Assembly: GCF_014692505.1 (NCBI RefSeq)
Contig: NZ_JACNYK010000001.1
Span: 434,001-498,000 of the forward strand
Direction: 5' to 3'
DNA from: Sphingobacterium arenae
Lineage (GTDB): Bacteria; Bacteroidota; Bacteroidia; Sphingobacteriales; Sphingobacteriaceae
Length of the DNA stretch: 64,000 nt
Shown here: positions 37,901 through 47,054 of the stretch, in pieces
How positions within the stretch are numbered: the first letter of the stretch is position 1
Layout of the letters: the number at the start of each line of letters is the position of its first letter
Position numbers and translations under genes: made by a program
The notes under the pieces: model-generated
Databases searched by the model: none
Seen by the model: only the letters and a program-made list of their open reading frames with translations
Told to the model about the DNA's origin: nothing

Positions 37901-38574
37901 TGCCTATCTATCTTCTGGGGAATGGTGATGTGTTACCCAAAGGCGATGTGCTTATTTTTGGAGGTGCCATGACACCGGTTATCGGAGAACGCATTCGTTT
38001 GGAGGACCCCGCTTTTGGTGAGGGGTATCTGGAGCGTACCAAGCGGGTGATGTGGCACTTTCGAAAAACGTATAGCCGATGTCGGCGAGAAGAGGAAGAC
38101 ATGCTGTATTTTCGAGCGAAAATACAGCTTGCCTATTATTATAAAGATGAAGATATCCTGGCGGATGTCAAGAAAAACCTAACGCAAGGTCTCCGCTATT
38201 ACCACGAGCTGAATCTATACCTCGACGAGAAGGTTCACGTGGCACACCTTTCGGACACCTACGGCGAATTTGACTATCTTTTGTCTTTACAAAGTGGGAG
38301 CCGGAAGGTGGTGGGCATCATCAACAATGCCGAGAAGCGTGCGGTAGCAGAAAGTATTTACTGGAAAAAACAGCGCCAAGTACGCTTTGTTTCAGCGTTG
38401 GATGTTTCTTGTCCGATATTGGTTATCCATCCTTCCGTTGAATTCAGTTGCGTACCGCGTTCATTTTTGGAGGGCTTTCAAGAAATCTATATCTTTGAGA
38501 GAGCGCAGCCATTACTGACTTTAGGATGGAAGGAAGAGGAGTTGTCTGCTCCCCTAATTTGCTATACCAGATGA
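34927..38574 (+). CDS. MMPL/RND exporter fused to LPLAT acyltransferase and methyltransferase-like domain
   Basis: 1215 residues. Residues ~1-860 are an MMPL-type exporter: two repeats of a large periplasmic loop plus membrane bundle (ITIDYALHILTHYKK and FGHGVDFSIFMTA mark the two). Residues ~870-1040 are a glycerolipid-type acyltransferase with NHSSFLD (His896, Asp901) and FPEGTRS (from 962). The last ~150 residues look like a Rossmann methyltransferase (SRKVVGIINNAEKRAVAESI, VRFVSALD), but its glycine-rich loop reads SDTYGEF, so it is probably degenerate. The fusion suggests acylation or lipid handling coupled to export of the product. Confidence 0.88.
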   Translation: MEKIFYHIYLCTQRNQLLAAIVALLFLASCGFLASKLRFEEDITQIIPKNERTDEFSRALKQIQFADKITVLIERGETAESSVLTAVAGAFVDSMETDSSYIRGITGRIEQEEMEGIYDFVYQNLPLFLDERDYRTIAERLQPDSIAERVSENYRTLVSPAGLVMRNFIQKDPLGLALLGLQKMQQHTVGENFMLYDGFIATKDTSQLLLFLDPTFEGADTEHNTALVEHLDRLRDTLQQRFEQKAAISYYGTAFIAVANAKQIKTDIATTVLISMSVLMLLLILFYRKIYIPLLVFIPTVFAALFGMACLYLYKPVISAISLSVAAVLIGITIDYALHILTHYKKSGNIRTLYRELTRPLLMSGATNAVVFLCLLFVHSEALIDLGIFASICIFSSAVFTLLIVPHLYRPKPELRHHSVLDKLAAFPFERSKVLIAVCLVLIVLSCFTSGWVGYNNNLADLNFVPKTLQQMEHKLDKLTNTSSKSVYLVSTGETFEDAAQKTDRLMSNLNAAKTKTEIVDYNGLMIPLSTTLQQEKINKWNQFWERQHTDNLISRLQKEGERYGFEAETHADFYALLKERPKALGWRDFQLQRALGVSDFVAERNGFFTISTLVKLNDAKREPFLRVMEKNADVLVVDRQNMNETFLGQLRDDFNRLVSYSFFAVLFILWVFFRRFELVLLSAIPIGLTGLVTAGLMGLFGLEFNIFSAIVCTLVFGHGVDFSIFMTAALQKQYSTGKDTLQTYRTSILLAVLTTILAIGALVFAKHPALLSIASVSLIGVFAAVIITFVFYPILFHFFISNRAKQGKSPFTITILLLSIVFFTYYGVGCLVISFFGRVVLAILPLSKEKKDILFRKAMSVFMKSVLYLHPQTKHKIINLSRETFEKPAVIIANHSSFLDTLSLGMLVPKGIFLVNDWVWNSPVFGRAVKALGFYPVSQGLENGVAVLREKVAQGYSLIVFPEGTRSYDNVVKRFHKGAFYLAEQLQLDILPIYLLGNGDVLPKGDVLIFGGAMTPVIGERIRLEDPAFGEGYLERTKRVMWHFRKTYSRCRREEEDMLYFRAKIQLAYYYKDEDILADVKKNLTQGLRYYHELNLYLDEKVHVAHLSDTYGEFDYLLSLQSGSRKVVGIINNAEKRAVAESIYWKKQRQVRFVSALDVSCPILVIHPSVEFSCVPRSFLEGFQEIYIFERAQPLLTLGWKEEELSAPLICYTR

Positions 38575-40109
38575 CCGGAGGAACATATAAACAATACGAC
38601 GTTGTTATTGTAGGCAGTGGGCTGGGTGGCTTGGTGTCAGCGGTTATACTGGCAAGGGAGGGGTTACGGGTCTGTGTATTGGAAAAAAACAATCAGTTTG
38701 GTGGAAATTTGCAAACGTTTTCCCGTGATAAGAAAGTGTTCGATACAGGCGTGCACTATGTCGGAGGCTTAGCGGAAGGGCAGAATTTACACCGTTATTT
38801 TTCCTATCTGGGAATTATGCCTCATCTTCGGTTGGAACGCATGCCTACGGTTTTCGACCAGATTTGTTTTGGCGATGAAGACGTCTGTTATCCTATCGCG
38901 CAGGGCTACGATGCTTTTGTGGATTGCTTATCTGCGTCTTTCCCGGCAGAGCGCTCGACATTGATACAATATGTTGCTGATTTGCAATATACTTGTAGCG
39001 CGTTCCCTTTATATGATGCGGAAGAGGGAGAGGGTTACGCATCGGAGGTTATAAATCTAAGTGTTAAGGCATATTTTACGAGACTGACGACGAATGAAAG
39101 GTTACGTGCCGTATTGGTAGGGAATAATTTTCTATATGCGGGCGAAGACGATAAAACCCCTTTCTACGTTCATGCACTTGCCGTAAATTCCTATATCCAA
39201 AGCGCATACAAATGTATTCTGGGCGGTAGTCAAATCAGTAAATTACTGATTCGTGAACTGCGGAAATTAAATGGAGAGGCGTATAAACGCGAAGAAGTTG
39301 TGAAACTGGAAATTGAGAATGGACGGATTTGCCGTGCAATAACACACAGCGGAAACCAAGTTCACGGGGATCTGTTTATTATGAATGTTGACCCGAAAAG
39401 AGCATTGCAACTGGTCGGAAAAGAACATTTTCGAAAAGCTTTTTATGATCGCATTCAAGCCTTGCCTGTTACGACGTCTTCGTTTAGTTTGCATGGTGTT
39501 TTGCAACCCGGGCAGGTTCGATATCAAGCGCATAACGTTTATTATCAGCAGAATACAGAAGCTGTTTGGTGTGCGACGACCTATAAAAAAGAAGATTGGG
39601 CAAATATGTTTATGTTGTCTATGACGGAAGATCCACAGCAGCCCGGTTATGCAGATACCTTTACCGTGCTAACCTATATGCATTTTGATGAGGTGGAGGC
39701 CTGGGCAGATACGATGAATACGATAGTTCAACCGGAGGACAGAGGATGGACATACGAGGCGTTTAAAGAAGATAAAACGGAACAGTTATTGAACAAAGTG
39801 AAGCGTCATTTTCCCGAATTGGTGGAGGCTGTCCATCGGACATATGTATCGACTCCTTTATCCTATCGGGATTATATTGGAATGTATCGGGGGAATTTGT
39901 ACGGACATGCGAAGGATGCTAGTGATCCGTTGAAGACATTTATCGCGCCGAAAACGAAGATAGAAAATCTATATCTGACGGGGCATGGCGTATATATGCA
40001 TGGTATTTTGGGTGTGACGGTGGGGGCAATAGCGACTTGTTCCGAAATATTGGGAAAATCGTATTTATTGAGGAAGATTCATAATGAAACAACAGATAAT
40101 CATGGATAG
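38571..40109 (+). CDS. CrtI/phytoene desaturase-like FAD oxidoreductase
   Basis: 512 residues from the ATG at 38571, whose ATGA overlaps the preceding stop; 38526 would overlap by 49 bases. The N-terminal motif VIVGSGLGGLVSAVILAREG and the conserved C-terminal NLYLTGHGVYMHGILGVTVGA fit the phytoene desaturase/retinol saturase superfamily. It could oxidise or saturate bonds of the polyene, or tailor its ring. Substrate unknown. Confidence 0.85.
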   Translation: MTGGTYKQYDVVIVGSGLGGLVSAVILAREGLRVCVLEKNNQFGGNLQTFSRDKKVFDTGVHYVGGLAEGQNLHRYFSYLGIMPHLRLERMPTVFDQICFGDEDVCYPIAQGYDAFVDCLSASFPAERSTLIQYVADLQYTCSAFPLYDAEEGEGYASEVINLSVKAYFTRLTTNERLRAVLVGNNFLYAGEDDKTPFYVHALAVNSYIQSAYKCILGGSQISKLLIRELRKLNGEAYKREEVVKLEIENGRICRAITHSGNQVHGDLFIMNVDPKRALQLVGKEHFRKAFYDRIQALPVTTSSFSLHGVLQPGQVRYQAHNVYYQQNTEAVWCATTYKKEDWANMFMLSMTEDPQQPGYADTFTVLTYMHFDEVEAWADTMNTIVQPEDRGWTYEAFKEDKTEQLLNKVKRHFPELVEAVHRTYVSTPLSYRDYIGMYRGNLYGHAKDASDPLKTFIAPKTKIENLYLTGHGVYMHGILGVTVGAIATCSEILGKSYLLRKIHNETTDNHG

Positions 40110-41376
40110 GCAGTCGTCCCAGGAAATTAAGGCTTATCAGGAGGAACTCTTACGAAGGCAATTGATTTATCTGCAGGCGTACTCACCCTATTATAAACGA
40201 TTGTTTGAGACCTATCATATTGACATCGATGCGATTCGTACCCTAACGGATTTGGAACGTATTCCGACGACGAGTAAAGACGATATTCAAGCGCATAATG
40301 AAGATTTCTTTTGTGTTGGGCGGGAAAAGATTGTCGATTATTGTTCTACCTCGGGAACCTTAGGTAAGCCTGTAACATTCGGGCTTACAGAAGAAGATTT
40401 GGAACGTCTAGCCTATAACGAGATGCGTTCGTTTCAAACGATTGGTGTACAGCCAGGTGACCTCGTGCAATTGATGACGACGATGGATAGACGATTTATG
40501 GCTGGTTTGGCCTATTTTCTTGGTTTGCGGAAGCTTGGCGCTGGTACCTTACGGGTTGGCTCCGGGATTCCACCATTACAATGGGATGTCATCTTGCAAC
40601 ATAAACCTCGATTTTTGATCGCTGTGCCTTCTTTTTTATTGAAGATGATCGAATATGCTGAACAGCACGGTATTGATTACCGTAACACCAGTATAGAAGC
40701 TGTTTTGTGTATAGGCGAGTCCTTGCGGAATGCTTCGCTCAACGATTCCTTACTGACCCAGCGTATACGGGAAAAGTGGCCGTTAAAATTGTATTCTACC
40801 TACGCCTCAACAGAAATGGGAGCTGCTTTTACAGAATGTGATGCTTTTCAAGGCGGACATGTGCATGAAGATCTGATTATTACCGAGGTGTTGGACGAGG
40901 AAGGACAGCCCGTGCCTGATGGCGAAAGTGGCGAACTTGTCATCACGACCTTGGGCGTACATGGCGTACCGTTATTACGATTTAAAACGGGTGACATTGT
41001 CCGTAAACATACTGCTCCTTGTAGTTGCGGACGCAATACCTATCGCATCGGCCCTGTTGAGGGGAGAAAGCAGCAGATGGTGAAGTACAAGGGCACGACG
41101 TTATATCCGCCAGCGATGCACGACCTGCTTGCAGGTTTTCCGGAAATCGAACACCACATCATAGAAATATCCCATAATGTTATCGGAACGGATGAAATTG
41201 TCATTTATGTTAGTTCAGAAGATACCTCGGAAAAATTGCTACAGCAAATAAAAGATCATTTTCGGGCAAAATTGCGCGTAGCGCCCCGTGTAGAAAAGCG
41301 ATCATCAGAAGAGCTACAGCGGATTATCTTTAATCCGCTGAGCCGTAAACCGATTACGTTTATTGATAAGAGATAG
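40084..41376 (+). CDS. PaaK-like acyl-CoA ligase (phenylacetate-CoA ligase family)
   Basis: 430 residues, an adenylate-forming enzyme: CSTSGTLGKPVTFG is the ATP-binding P-loop-like motif, YASTEMGAAFTEC the A5 region, LLRFKTGDIVRKH the A7/A8 region. Phenylacetate or hydroxycinnamate-type aromatic acids are typical substrates, which would supply the aromatic starter of an aryl polyene; this is inferred from context. The ATG at 40084 overlaps the previous gene by 26 bases; ATG 40102 is an alternative. Last gene of the cluster; repeat copy D begins 4 bases after its stop. Confidence 0.85.
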   Translation: MKQQIIMDRQSSQEIKAYQEELLRRQLIYLQAYSPYYKRLFETYHIDIDAIRTLTDLERIPTTSKDDIQAHNEDFFCVGREKIVDYCSTSGTLGKPVTFGLTEEDLERLAYNEMRSFQTIGVQPGDLVQLMTTMDRRFMAGLAYFLGLRKLGAGTLRVGSGIPPLQWDVILQHKPRFLIAVPSFLLKMIEYAEQHGIDYRNTSIEAVLCIGESLRNASLNDSLLTQRIREKWPLKLYSTYASTEMGAAFTECDAFQGGHVHEDLIITEVLDEEGQPVPDGESGELVITTLGVHGVPLLRFKTGDIVRKHTAPCSCGRNTYRIGPVEGRKQQMVKYKGTTLYPPAMHDLLAGFPEIEHHIIEISHNVIGTDEIVIYVSSEDTSEKLLQQIKDHFRAKLRVAPRVEKRSSEELQRIIFNPLSRKPITFIDKR

Positions 41377-41379
41377 TGT

Positions 41380-41650
41380 GTTCTTTTTTCCGTAAAAAGA
41401 ACCAAAACCGAACAAAGTGAGCTCATGGACACTAAAATAAACACTTGTCCATAAACCTCGCCACTTCAGATATTTGAATGGAGAAGATAGTGCTAGGGAT
41501 GATTTGTACATATCTCAAATATTTGGATGTGGCATAAAAGGTAAAGGAGGGGACAGTGCAATTCTGTACAGTTGAATACTTGGTCACAAACTTGATTTAT
41601 ACAGCGGTGCGACCTTTAAGGTTAAGGATGGGGTAGTGTAAATTTACCCA
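41380..41650. repeat. intergenic structured repeat, copy D (one recognisable end)
   Basis: Occupies most of the gap between the ligase gene and susD. End hairpin 41380-41402 (GTTCTTTTT / AAAAAGAAC), then the GTGAGCTCATGGAC segment with a small ATGGACA/TGTCCAT hairpin, then GCCAC (41460-41464) pairing with GTGGC (41529-41533) and inner arms around ATATTTGA/TCAAATAT. The loop holds GATAGTGCTA, as in copy C. The G-rich motif GGGGACAGTGCAA and a second similar one (GGGGTAGTGTAA) follow. No matching hairpin on the right; the end at about 41650 is approximate. Confidence 0.8.
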
Positions 41651-41711
41651 CCCCGCCGGTAGTTGGACACGCTCGGAGGGGAAGGCATAGATGAACGCGA
41701 TCAAGAATGTT

Positions 41712-43478
41712 TCAATATCCATAATCCTGTTTCAAATTAGGGTTAGCATCTGTGACAGATTGCGGTAGAGGCATCAATTCGCTATGGTTGGGCTGAAACA
41801 ATTGTGCCACGTTGTTTATCCAAACATCTGTTAAAGCGACTATCCAGTTTACTCTGGTATATCCTGAAGGAGCCTGGCTTGGTGTTGGCTGATATAGCGA
41901 ATGGCTCCAGAGAACTTCCGTAGATAATGGTTTATAGTACATATGCTGAGGTAGGTTTTCATAGGGCGCTTGTTTGTTTCTCATCTTGGTGAGTTCTTCC
42001 CTCGTTTGTGTGATTTTTGTCCCTAGGAGGTTCCATCGGATGAGGTCGTATTTACGAATACCTTCTCCGCCAAATTCGAAAGACCGCTCCTTTACGATAG
42101 CCTCAAAAAAGTTTTCTTTGGTGGTGGGGGTTATCCCTATTAAGTCCGCGTCGCCACCAAACCCTCTTGTCCTTACCTCCTCAAAGGCAGCTATGGCTTC
42201 GGTCGTGGGGCCGTTTTGGAGTTCGTTTTCTGCTTCGGCAAACATCAATAGAACATCAGAAAATCGGATCAGAGGCCAGTTCAACCCTGTGGCCTGTATG
42301 GCCGAACTTAATCTCGGACTAATCCAGTCCGAACGAAACTTACCACTGGTCATATTAAGTAACGGCTGGACGGTCTTAAAATATTCGGGACTATTATAAT
42401 AAGGGGCCGTGGTGACGTCTCTTCGTATATCCAGCGAGTCAAAACTGTAGAAATAAGTGGGTATGACCCTTATCTGTCCGTTGCCCAACATGGACGTATT
42501 TCCCGGAACATAAAATCTTGGCCCATCGTAATAGCCGATATTACTATCCGTTTCGCGACCCATAGCCACTTCAAACAAGACTTCACCAAAAGGGTCAATT
42601 TTATAAGAATCTATACCGTCTTTAAACACCGCCTGAAAACTTGGGTTGAGTGTGTGCTGGTCGCGGTGCTCCATGATATCGAAACACTCATCCTTTGCGA
42701 TCTGGTAGTACTTCAAATAATCTGGTCGACGTTCCATGATCCCAGAAACCCTTCGCAATGAATACCCTCCACGATAAAGCGCTAGTCTCGCCCTTAATGC
42801 TTTCACCGCACCTTTGGTAATCCTTTCGTCAGATGCGACTTCCGTTCGCCAGGGAACGAGATCGGACGCGCGTGCGAGATCGTTGATCAGTCTATCATAT
42901 ATCGTATCGCGGTCTGTCTTATCCATAAACAGCTCGGTTTGATCGATGGATGGTTCGAAAGGGGCGGGGATATCTCCCCAGTTTCTGACCAGTTCGAGGT
43001 AAAACTGTGCCCTTAAGGTAAGGGCTTCCCCATGCAGTCTTTGGAGCTGTATTTTTTCTTCCGCTGAACCGTTTTGGTAAAGATCCATTGCCGGGATGTT
43101 CTTTATACAGATATTGGCCCTTTCTACACCTGCATATAATTGTTCAAATGGCAAGCGCAGCTGGGCGTTGGTAGGATTCAGATTATATCTGGATAGATCC
43201 CTCGAACTGTTGTCGGGCGCGGTGGTATTCAAAACCCCTACCATCTCATCGTTGTCATAAGGATACATCATGCTGAGACGACTACCATAAGCTTGCAATC
43301 CGGCCAGCCTGTCGTATGCGCCTAATACCGCACTGGTGGCATTGGGTACGGTACTGAATACATAATTTTCATCGAAGGCCGAAGGGGGATCGAGGTTTAG
43401 ATAGTTATTGCAGGATAAGGTGCTTAGCAGTAATAAACTTATTGCTGTCAAATGGGTTAAGGTGTTTCTTTTCATCAT
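41712..43478 (-). CDS. SusD/RagB family nutrient-binding outer-membrane lipoprotein
   Basis: 588 residues. Lipobox LLSTLSC, then the SusD start NNYLNLDPPSAFDENYVFS. SFEFGGEGIRKYDLIRWNLLG in the C-terminal half is the RagB/SusD family signature. It binds a glycan at the cell surface and hands it to the SusC porin encoded directly upstream (9-base gap). The ligand is not readable; the neighbouring acetylesterase-like gene points to pectin. Confidence 0.95.
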   Translation of the reverse strand: MMKRNTLTHLTAISLLLLSTLSCNNYLNLDPPSAFDENYVFSTVPNATSAVLGAYDRLAGLQAYGSRLSMMYPYDNDEMVGVLNTTAPDNSSRDLSRYNLNPTNAQLRLPFEQLYAGVERANICIKNIPAMDLYQNGSAEEKIQLQRLHGEALTLRAQFYLELVRNWGDIPAPFEPSIDQTELFMDKTDRDTIYDRLINDLARASDLVPWRTEVASDERITKGAVKALRARLALYRGGYSLRRVSGIMERRPDYLKYYQIAKDECFDIMEHRDQHTLNPSFQAVFKDGIDSYKIDPFGEVLFEVAMGRETDSNIGYYDGPRFYVPGNTSMLGNGQIRVIPTYFYSFDSLDIRRDVTTAPYYNSPEYFKTVQPLLNMTSGKFRSDWISPRLSSAIQATGLNWPLIRFSDVLLMFAEAENELQNGPTTEAIAAFEEVRTRGFGGDADLIGITPTTKENFFEAIVKERSFEFGGEGIRKYDLIRWNLLGTKITQTREELTKMRNKQAPYENLPQHMYYKPLSTEVLWSHSLYQPTPSQAPSGYTRVNWIVALTDVWINNVAQLFQPNHSELMPLPQSVTDANPNLKQDYGY

Positions 43479-43487
43479 GTAGAGGCT

Positions 43488-46400
43488 TTATAATGATAGA
43501 TTGAGTCCGAAAATGAATGTCTTGCTCCTGGGATAGGCGGCATAGTCGACACCTGGTGTGACCGGTACGGATCTTCTGGTATTGGCTTCGGGATCGTATC
43601 CGGAATAGTTGGTAAATACGGCGAGGTTATTTACCGTTGCGTAGACTCTCAGCCTATTTGCTTTAATCCGATTGGTGATAGCGGATGGGAGTGTATAACC
43701 TAACGTGATATTATTTATCCGTAAAAAGGAACCGTCTTCCATAGCCCAAGAGGTAGGGTACCACGCGCCTGTGCCGCTGATCGGCATCCACATGGACGCA
43801 TCTTTATTGACCTCGGACAGTATTTCGGGGGCTACACCGATTATGTACTGTTGTCCGCTAATGGTCTCTACCTGCTGTATCTTATTGCCCTGCTGGTCGA
43901 TGGTTTTCCAGCGACCGGCAACCATGTCCAACGAATTGGCATAAGCACTGTAGGCATTGGTGAATTCTATCTTGTTGGCATTGTAAACGTCGTTGCCGAC
44001 CACAAAATTGACAAAAACACTCATGTCGAAATTCTTGTAGGCAAACTGCTGGTTTAGTCCACCTGTAAATTTGGGGTTCGCGTTTCCGATAATCGTTTTA
44101 TCGTTTTCATCGATAACATGGTTCCCATCAAGATCTTTTAACCGCATCCATCCGGGTTGGGCTATGCCTATTACATCCGAAACATCGGTCACGCCTTCCT
44201 TGAGGGTATATCTTGACGTGGCAGCGTCGTAGTTAAAATCGTCCGTGGTATAAAACCCATCCGAAACAAATCCGTACATAGCGCCAACAGGTTGCCCTTC
44301 CTGTACGATGTAATCTGCGGGCTGTCCAGAAATTCCAAAGCCGGAGTTTGCAAAGTAATGATCTTGTCTGTTGGATATTTTTTCTATGGTGTTTCTGTTG
44401 AAAGCGATATTGAAATTGGTATTCCAGCTAAAGTTCTCGTTGTTTATCGGGGTGGCGGTAAGTTGGAATTCCAAGCCTTTGTTGGCCGTTTTGCCGATAT
44501 TCTGTAGCTGTGTGGTGTAACCGGACGTGGATGGAATAGGAACGCGTATGAGTAGATCATGCACTTTATTTTGATAAGCATCTACCGTGAATTGAATGCG
44601 GTTGTCGAGCAAGGAAAGATCTAACCCGAGGTTTTTGGAAACTGTCGTCTCCCAAACGAGATTCTTATTAGCCAATTCTGGCGTGGCATAACCTGGTATA
44701 AGTTCTTCGTTCAAAGCGTATTTTGCACTGGCATTGTATATGTTCATGAATAAGTAATCGGGGATACGGTCGTTACCGGAAGAACCATAACTCGCCCGTA
44801 TTTTCAAGTCAGAAATCACCGAAACGTCTTTGAGGAAATCTTCCTGCGAGATTCGCCATGCTACGGATCCGGAAGGGAAGTACCCCCATCGATTTCCCTC
44901 GGCAAATCTGGAAGAACCATCGGTTCGGAAGCTGAAGGTCGCCAGATACTTGTCTTTATAGCTGTAGCTCGTACGATTGAAGAAAGAAAGGGTTCTTGTT
45001 TCGGATTGGTAGGTTAGGGGGTACAATTCAGGTGTTGTGAGCATCGTCCCGAGATGGAGCTGTCCTAATGCTTTTTCCGCCGTAATTCCTTCGGGGAAGT
45101 TTTTTAATTGTATCTCGGAAGTATTGTACGCGATATTGTAAAACTCGTTGCCCAATAATACATTCAATTTGTGACCGTTGGTCATTTTCGGGGTGACAGT
45201 CAGTACGTTGGAGAAATTGAGGTTATTTCGATCAGCATCCAGTACGCCTGCCATTGGCAAGCGGGCGCCCAATACCCTCGACCGGGAGGTGATTCCGTCT
45301 TCAAAACTTTTGGTAGATTGCCTGTTATAGTTGACACCCAATGTGCTCCTAAACGAAATCATCCTATTGAAGCTGTAATTAAAATAGCCATTGAGATTAA
45401 CGATCTGCATTTTCCTGTCTCTATACTGCGCATTGCTCAACGCTACCGGATTGATGATGCCGATGGCGTTGCCGGTATTGGTGTCTTCGTAGTAGGCTTC
45501 ATCTATCTCGTCTTCTGCTAGACCGCCGATGTCAAAAGGCATATACTTAATCGTGTGCCGGAGCATATTGTAAGTGGTGGAGCCCGCATCCGAAGTACCT
45601 GCACCTAAAATACTTTGGTTGGTGTACCTTACGTTGAAGCCCACCCTTAATTTATCACTTACCCTGTTGTCGAATCTAAAGTTGACCAACTTTCTGTCGA
45701 AACCAGAGTTGAGCATAATCCCGTCTTCGTTATTACTGGTGACGCTGAGGTTGTATTGTGTCGCCTTGGTACCGCCCACTATACTCGCATTATGCGTCTG
45801 CATGAAGGCGTCATTGCCAAAGGTTCTTTCCTGCCAATCGATAAATGGTGTTTGGTGGTATTGCGTTATATCATCCCATGTGCCGTATCTGGTCTCGAAG
45901 GCCGTCTCTGTAGTCGTTAGTCCCCGGGACCGTTCGTACTGATAGAGCACAAAATCATAGGGATTCATCACATCCAACTTATTCGCGAGACTTTTCATGC
46001 CCAAGATATTGTTGTAATTCACTTGCGTTTTCATCTCTTTACCACCCTTGGTCGTAATGATGACCACACCGTTCGCACCTCTGGCTCCATAAATAGAGGT
46101 TGCCGAGGCATCCTTCAGCACATCTACAGAGGCAATATCCTGTGGAGACAAGCTGGACAATCCGTCCTCTACTTGAACACCATCTATAATATAGAGCGGA
46201 TCGTTGCTCTGCGTGATGGACCCGCCACCCCGTACTTTGATCTGCACTTCTGCTCCAGGAGCTCCTTCTGAGGTAGTGACCTGTACGCCGGCAAGACGAC
46301 CTGTAAGCGCTTCGGCTGCCGAGTTTACGGGAATGTCTTTTAGCTGTTTTTCGTTGACGGAGGATACGGAACCGGTGAGGTCTTTACGTTCTACCGTCGC

Positions 46401-46739
46401 GTAGCCAATGGCGACTACTTCTTCTAGTTGATACGAATCTTTCGTCAGAAGAAAATTAATTTCCGTTTGATTGTTTGCCGCTACTTCCTGGAGCAAAAAA
46501 CCAATGTATTTGGCGGTGAGTACGACATTTGTTTTTTTTGGCGTTGTCACATTTAGGGTATAATTTCCATTCTTATCGGTCAACGTTCCTTCAGCGCTGC
46601 CTTTAATGCCTACGCTGGCACCAATCAGCGGTTCCTTCGTTTCCTCGTCGAGGACTTTTCCCCTGATGACGGTTTGGGCGTGGAGAATGCTGATGCTGCT
46701 TACGAAGGTTATAACTGTTAGTTTAAGCAGTTTTATCAT
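43488..46739 (-). CDS. SusC/RagA family TonB-linked outer-membrane transporter
   Basis: 1083 residues. Order: signal peptide; carboxypeptidase-D-like domain (VIRGKVLDEETKEPLIGASV, ~24-105); plug domain (EVVAIGYATVERKDLTGSV, DPLYIIDGVQVEDGL); 22-strand barrel ending FIFGLNLSL. It imports oligosaccharides across the outer membrane using TonB energy, paired with the SusD protein. No sigma/anti-sigma genes adjoin it; a palindromic operator candidate lies in the divergent gap upstream. Confidence 0.96.
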   Translation of the reverse strand: MIKLLKLTVITFVSSISILHAQTVIRGKVLDEETKEPLIGASVGIKGSAEGTLTDKNGNYTLNVTTPKKTNVVLTAKYIGFLLQEVAANNQTEINFLLTKDSYQLEEVVAIGYATVERKDLTGSVSSVNEKQLKDIPVNSAAEALTGRLAGVQVTTSEGAPGAEVQIKVRGGGSITQSNDPLYIIDGVQVEDGLSSLSPQDIASVDVLKDASATSIYGARGANGVVIITTKGGKEMKTQVNYNNILGMKSLANKLDVMNPYDFVLYQYERSRGLTTTETAFETRYGTWDDITQYHQTPFIDWQERTFGNDAFMQTHNASIVGGTKATQYNLSVTSNNEDGIMLNSGFDRKLVNFRFDNRVSDKLRVGFNVRYTNQSILGAGTSDAGSTTYNMLRHTIKYMPFDIGGLAEDEIDEAYYEDTNTGNAIGIINPVALSNAQYRDRKMQIVNLNGYFNYSFNRMISFRSTLGVNYNRQSTKSFEDGITSRSRVLGARLPMAGVLDADRNNLNFSNVLTVTPKMTNGHKLNVLLGNEFYNIAYNTSEIQLKNFPEGITAEKALGQLHLGTMLTTPELYPLTYQSETRTLSFFNRTSYSYKDKYLATFSFRTDGSSRFAEGNRWGYFPSGSVAWRISQEDFLKDVSVISDLKIRASYGSSGNDRIPDYLFMNIYNASAKYALNEELIPGYATPELANKNLVWETTVSKNLGLDLSLLDNRIQFTVDAYQNKVHDLLIRVPIPSTSGYTTQLQNIGKTANKGLEFQLTATPINNENFSWNTNFNIAFNRNTIEKISNRQDHYFANSGFGISGQPADYIVQEGQPVGAMYGFVSDGFYTTDDFNYDAATSRYTLKEGVTDVSDVIGIAQPGWMRLKDLDGNHVIDENDKTIIGNANPKFTGGLNQQFAYKNFDMSVFVNFVVGNDVYNANKIEFTNAYSAYANSLDMVAGRWKTIDQQGNKIQQVETISGQQYIIGVAPEILSEVNKDASMWMPISGTGAWYPTSWAMEDGSFLRINNITLGYTLPSAITNRIKANRLRVYATVNNLAVFTNYSGYDPEANTRRSVPVTPGVDYAAYPRSKTFIFGLNLSL

Positions 46740-47054
46740 AATGCAATATTTAGTGTTTATAGTGATCGTCGTCCTTTATTTACCTTATAAAGGGGACTGT
46801 AGTTCCTTGTTTGCTATCTCAAAAGGCAAGTTGTAGAAGTAATTTGCCTTCCGCGCAAAACAAGATTACAACTTTATGATGAGGAAATAATCTAAATGGG
46901 TTGGAAAATTAGCGGAAGCGTTCTCGTTAACGGTTTCGGTAACGTTATCGAAGTTTTTTGGAAATGTAGCACGGGTTTTACGCCTTTTTTTGGTGGTAGT
47001 TTCCGATCTTTAAGATGATTAATTGATAAAATAACCGAATATATACATTAAGTA
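46740..47054. other. 315-base divergent control region of the SusCD locus
   Basis: Lies between susC (minus) and the acetylesterase-like gene (plus). Holds the imperfect palindrome at 46937-46950 and nearby AACG-containing half sites. No TAnnTTTG box in a useful position and no repeat copy were found. Confidence 0.6.
46937..46950. promoter_or_regulatory. LacI-type operator candidate
   Basis: CGGTAACGTTATCG is a 14-bp palindrome around a central CG with one mismatched pair, matching the general style of LacI/GalR operators. Further AACG/CGTT half sites precede it (CGTTAACGG from about 46925). It could control both divergent genes. No LacI gene is in the window. Confidence 0.45.
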
